This document shows positions 5,065-5,360 of a DNA stretch of 5,360 bases, in pieces. The stretch is taken from assembly GCA_003552325.1 (NCBI GenBank), contig PUKM01000101.1, forward strand, positions 1-5,360. Direction: 5' to 3'. The translations under genes and the position numbers were made by a program. The first letter of the stretch is position 1. Each line of letters begins with the position of its first letter. The stretch comes from Natrialbaceae archaeon (GTDB lineage Archaea; Halobacteriota; Halobacteria; Halobacteriales; Natrialbaceae). The notes beneath the pieces were generated by a model. The model did no database searches, was not told where the DNA came from, and saw only the letters and a list, made by a program, of their open reading frames with translations.

Positions 5065-5360
5065 CTATCGAACTGCAGGCCGGAGATCCGTCCTCGAGTC
5101 GGTCTCCGTGGCTTCATCGTCTTCGTCCTCCCCCTCATCCAGCGATTCCTCGCCGGCTTCGATCACGTACTGCTGGCCGTGCATCGGATCGAGCAACGTA
5201 TCGACAGCCGCCTGGTCGTCCTCGAGCACCGGCACGTCGTCCGTCTCGGGTTCGGCCATCGCGTTGTCGATCGGATCGGCGAGATCGACCGGGAGGTGAC
5301 CCCCGTCGTTTCGCTGCTCGAGGTCCGTTTGGGAGAGTCGTTCGTCGCCGTTCGTGGCCA
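5065..5360 (-). CDS. Small highly acidic haloarchaeal protein of unknown function (5' end at window edge)
   Basis: On the minus strand the frame is open from the window edge to a TAG at 5067-5065, giving 97 complete residues. It starts A-T-N-G-D-E-R-L-S-Q-T-D-L-E-Q-R and contains L-P-V-D-L-A-D-P-I-D-N-A and D-P-M-H-G-Q-Q-Y-V-I-E-A. The tail from about residue 70 (E-E-S-L-D-E-G-E-D-E-D-D-E) is extremely acidic and probably disordered. The two bases left at the edge read TG, the end of a codon, so an ATG or GTG may be cut by one base and the protein may be only 98 aa long; a longer N-terminus beyond the window is also possible. An internal ATG at 5259 gives a 64-aa version, but the residues ahead of it look like genuine protein. 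No signal peptide, Cys pair or membrane segment is present. I do not recognise the family. Confidence 0.6.
   Translation of the reverse strand, partial: ATNGDERLSQTDLEQRNDGGHLPVDLADPIDNAMAEPETDDVPVLEDDQAAVDTLLDPMHGQQYVIEAGEESLDEGEDEDDEATETDSRTDLRPAVR

Noticed and set aside
4754..5299. Plus-strand Ser/Thr/Pro-rich frame at the right end
   Set aside because: Composition is typical of an out-of-frame reading of haloarchaeal genes. It overlaps the glycosylase and lies opposite the acidic minus-strand gene.

Overview
The window is GC-rich and reads as chromosomal DNA of a halophilic archaeon, most likely of the Natrialba/Natrinema/Haloterrigena group. The proteins are strongly acidic, CTCGAG is extremely common and CTAG nearly absent. 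Surface proteins carry twin-arginine signals, and TATA-like boxes sit about 25-32 nt upstream of start codons with no convincing Shine-Dalgarno sequence, as expected for leaderless transcripts. No rRNA, tRNA, CRISPR array, transposase or phage gene was seen.

Layout. At the left edge the first 17 codons of a Tat-exported protein run leftwards (51 to 1). Diverging from it is a Tat lipoprotein (142-1308) with a P19/Tp34-like metal-transport domain, a linker very rich in His and Asp, and a second C-terminal domain. The shared 90-nt divergent promoter holds a perfect 8-bp dyad that overlaps the lipoprotein's predicted TATA box. Next come a 64-aa zinc-ribbon protein (1404-1598) and a small winged-helix regulator (1717-2013).

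The centre is a same-strand run: a stand-alone MOSC-domain protein (2068-2538), a YqcI/YcgG-family protein of the heme-dependent N-hydroxylase type (2566-3390), and a cysteine hydrolase of the isochorismatase superfamily (3383-3943) whose start overlaps the previous stop by 8 nt. An OGG1-like DNA glycosylase follows (4042-4944). At the right edge a small, very acidic protein (5360 to 5065) is read from the opposite strand; its start codon may be cut by a single base at the window end.

How the genes may work together. The left part looks like extracytoplasmic metal (iron or copper) capture under a repressible promoter. In the centre, the N-hydroxylase relative and the hydrolase are probably translationally coupled and act on one compound. 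The neighbouring MOSC protein belongs to a superfamily with members that reduce N-hydroxylated compounds. Together they suggest an N-oxygenation, N-reduction and amide-hydrolysis module. This is inference from families and spacing; no substrate can be read from the sequence.
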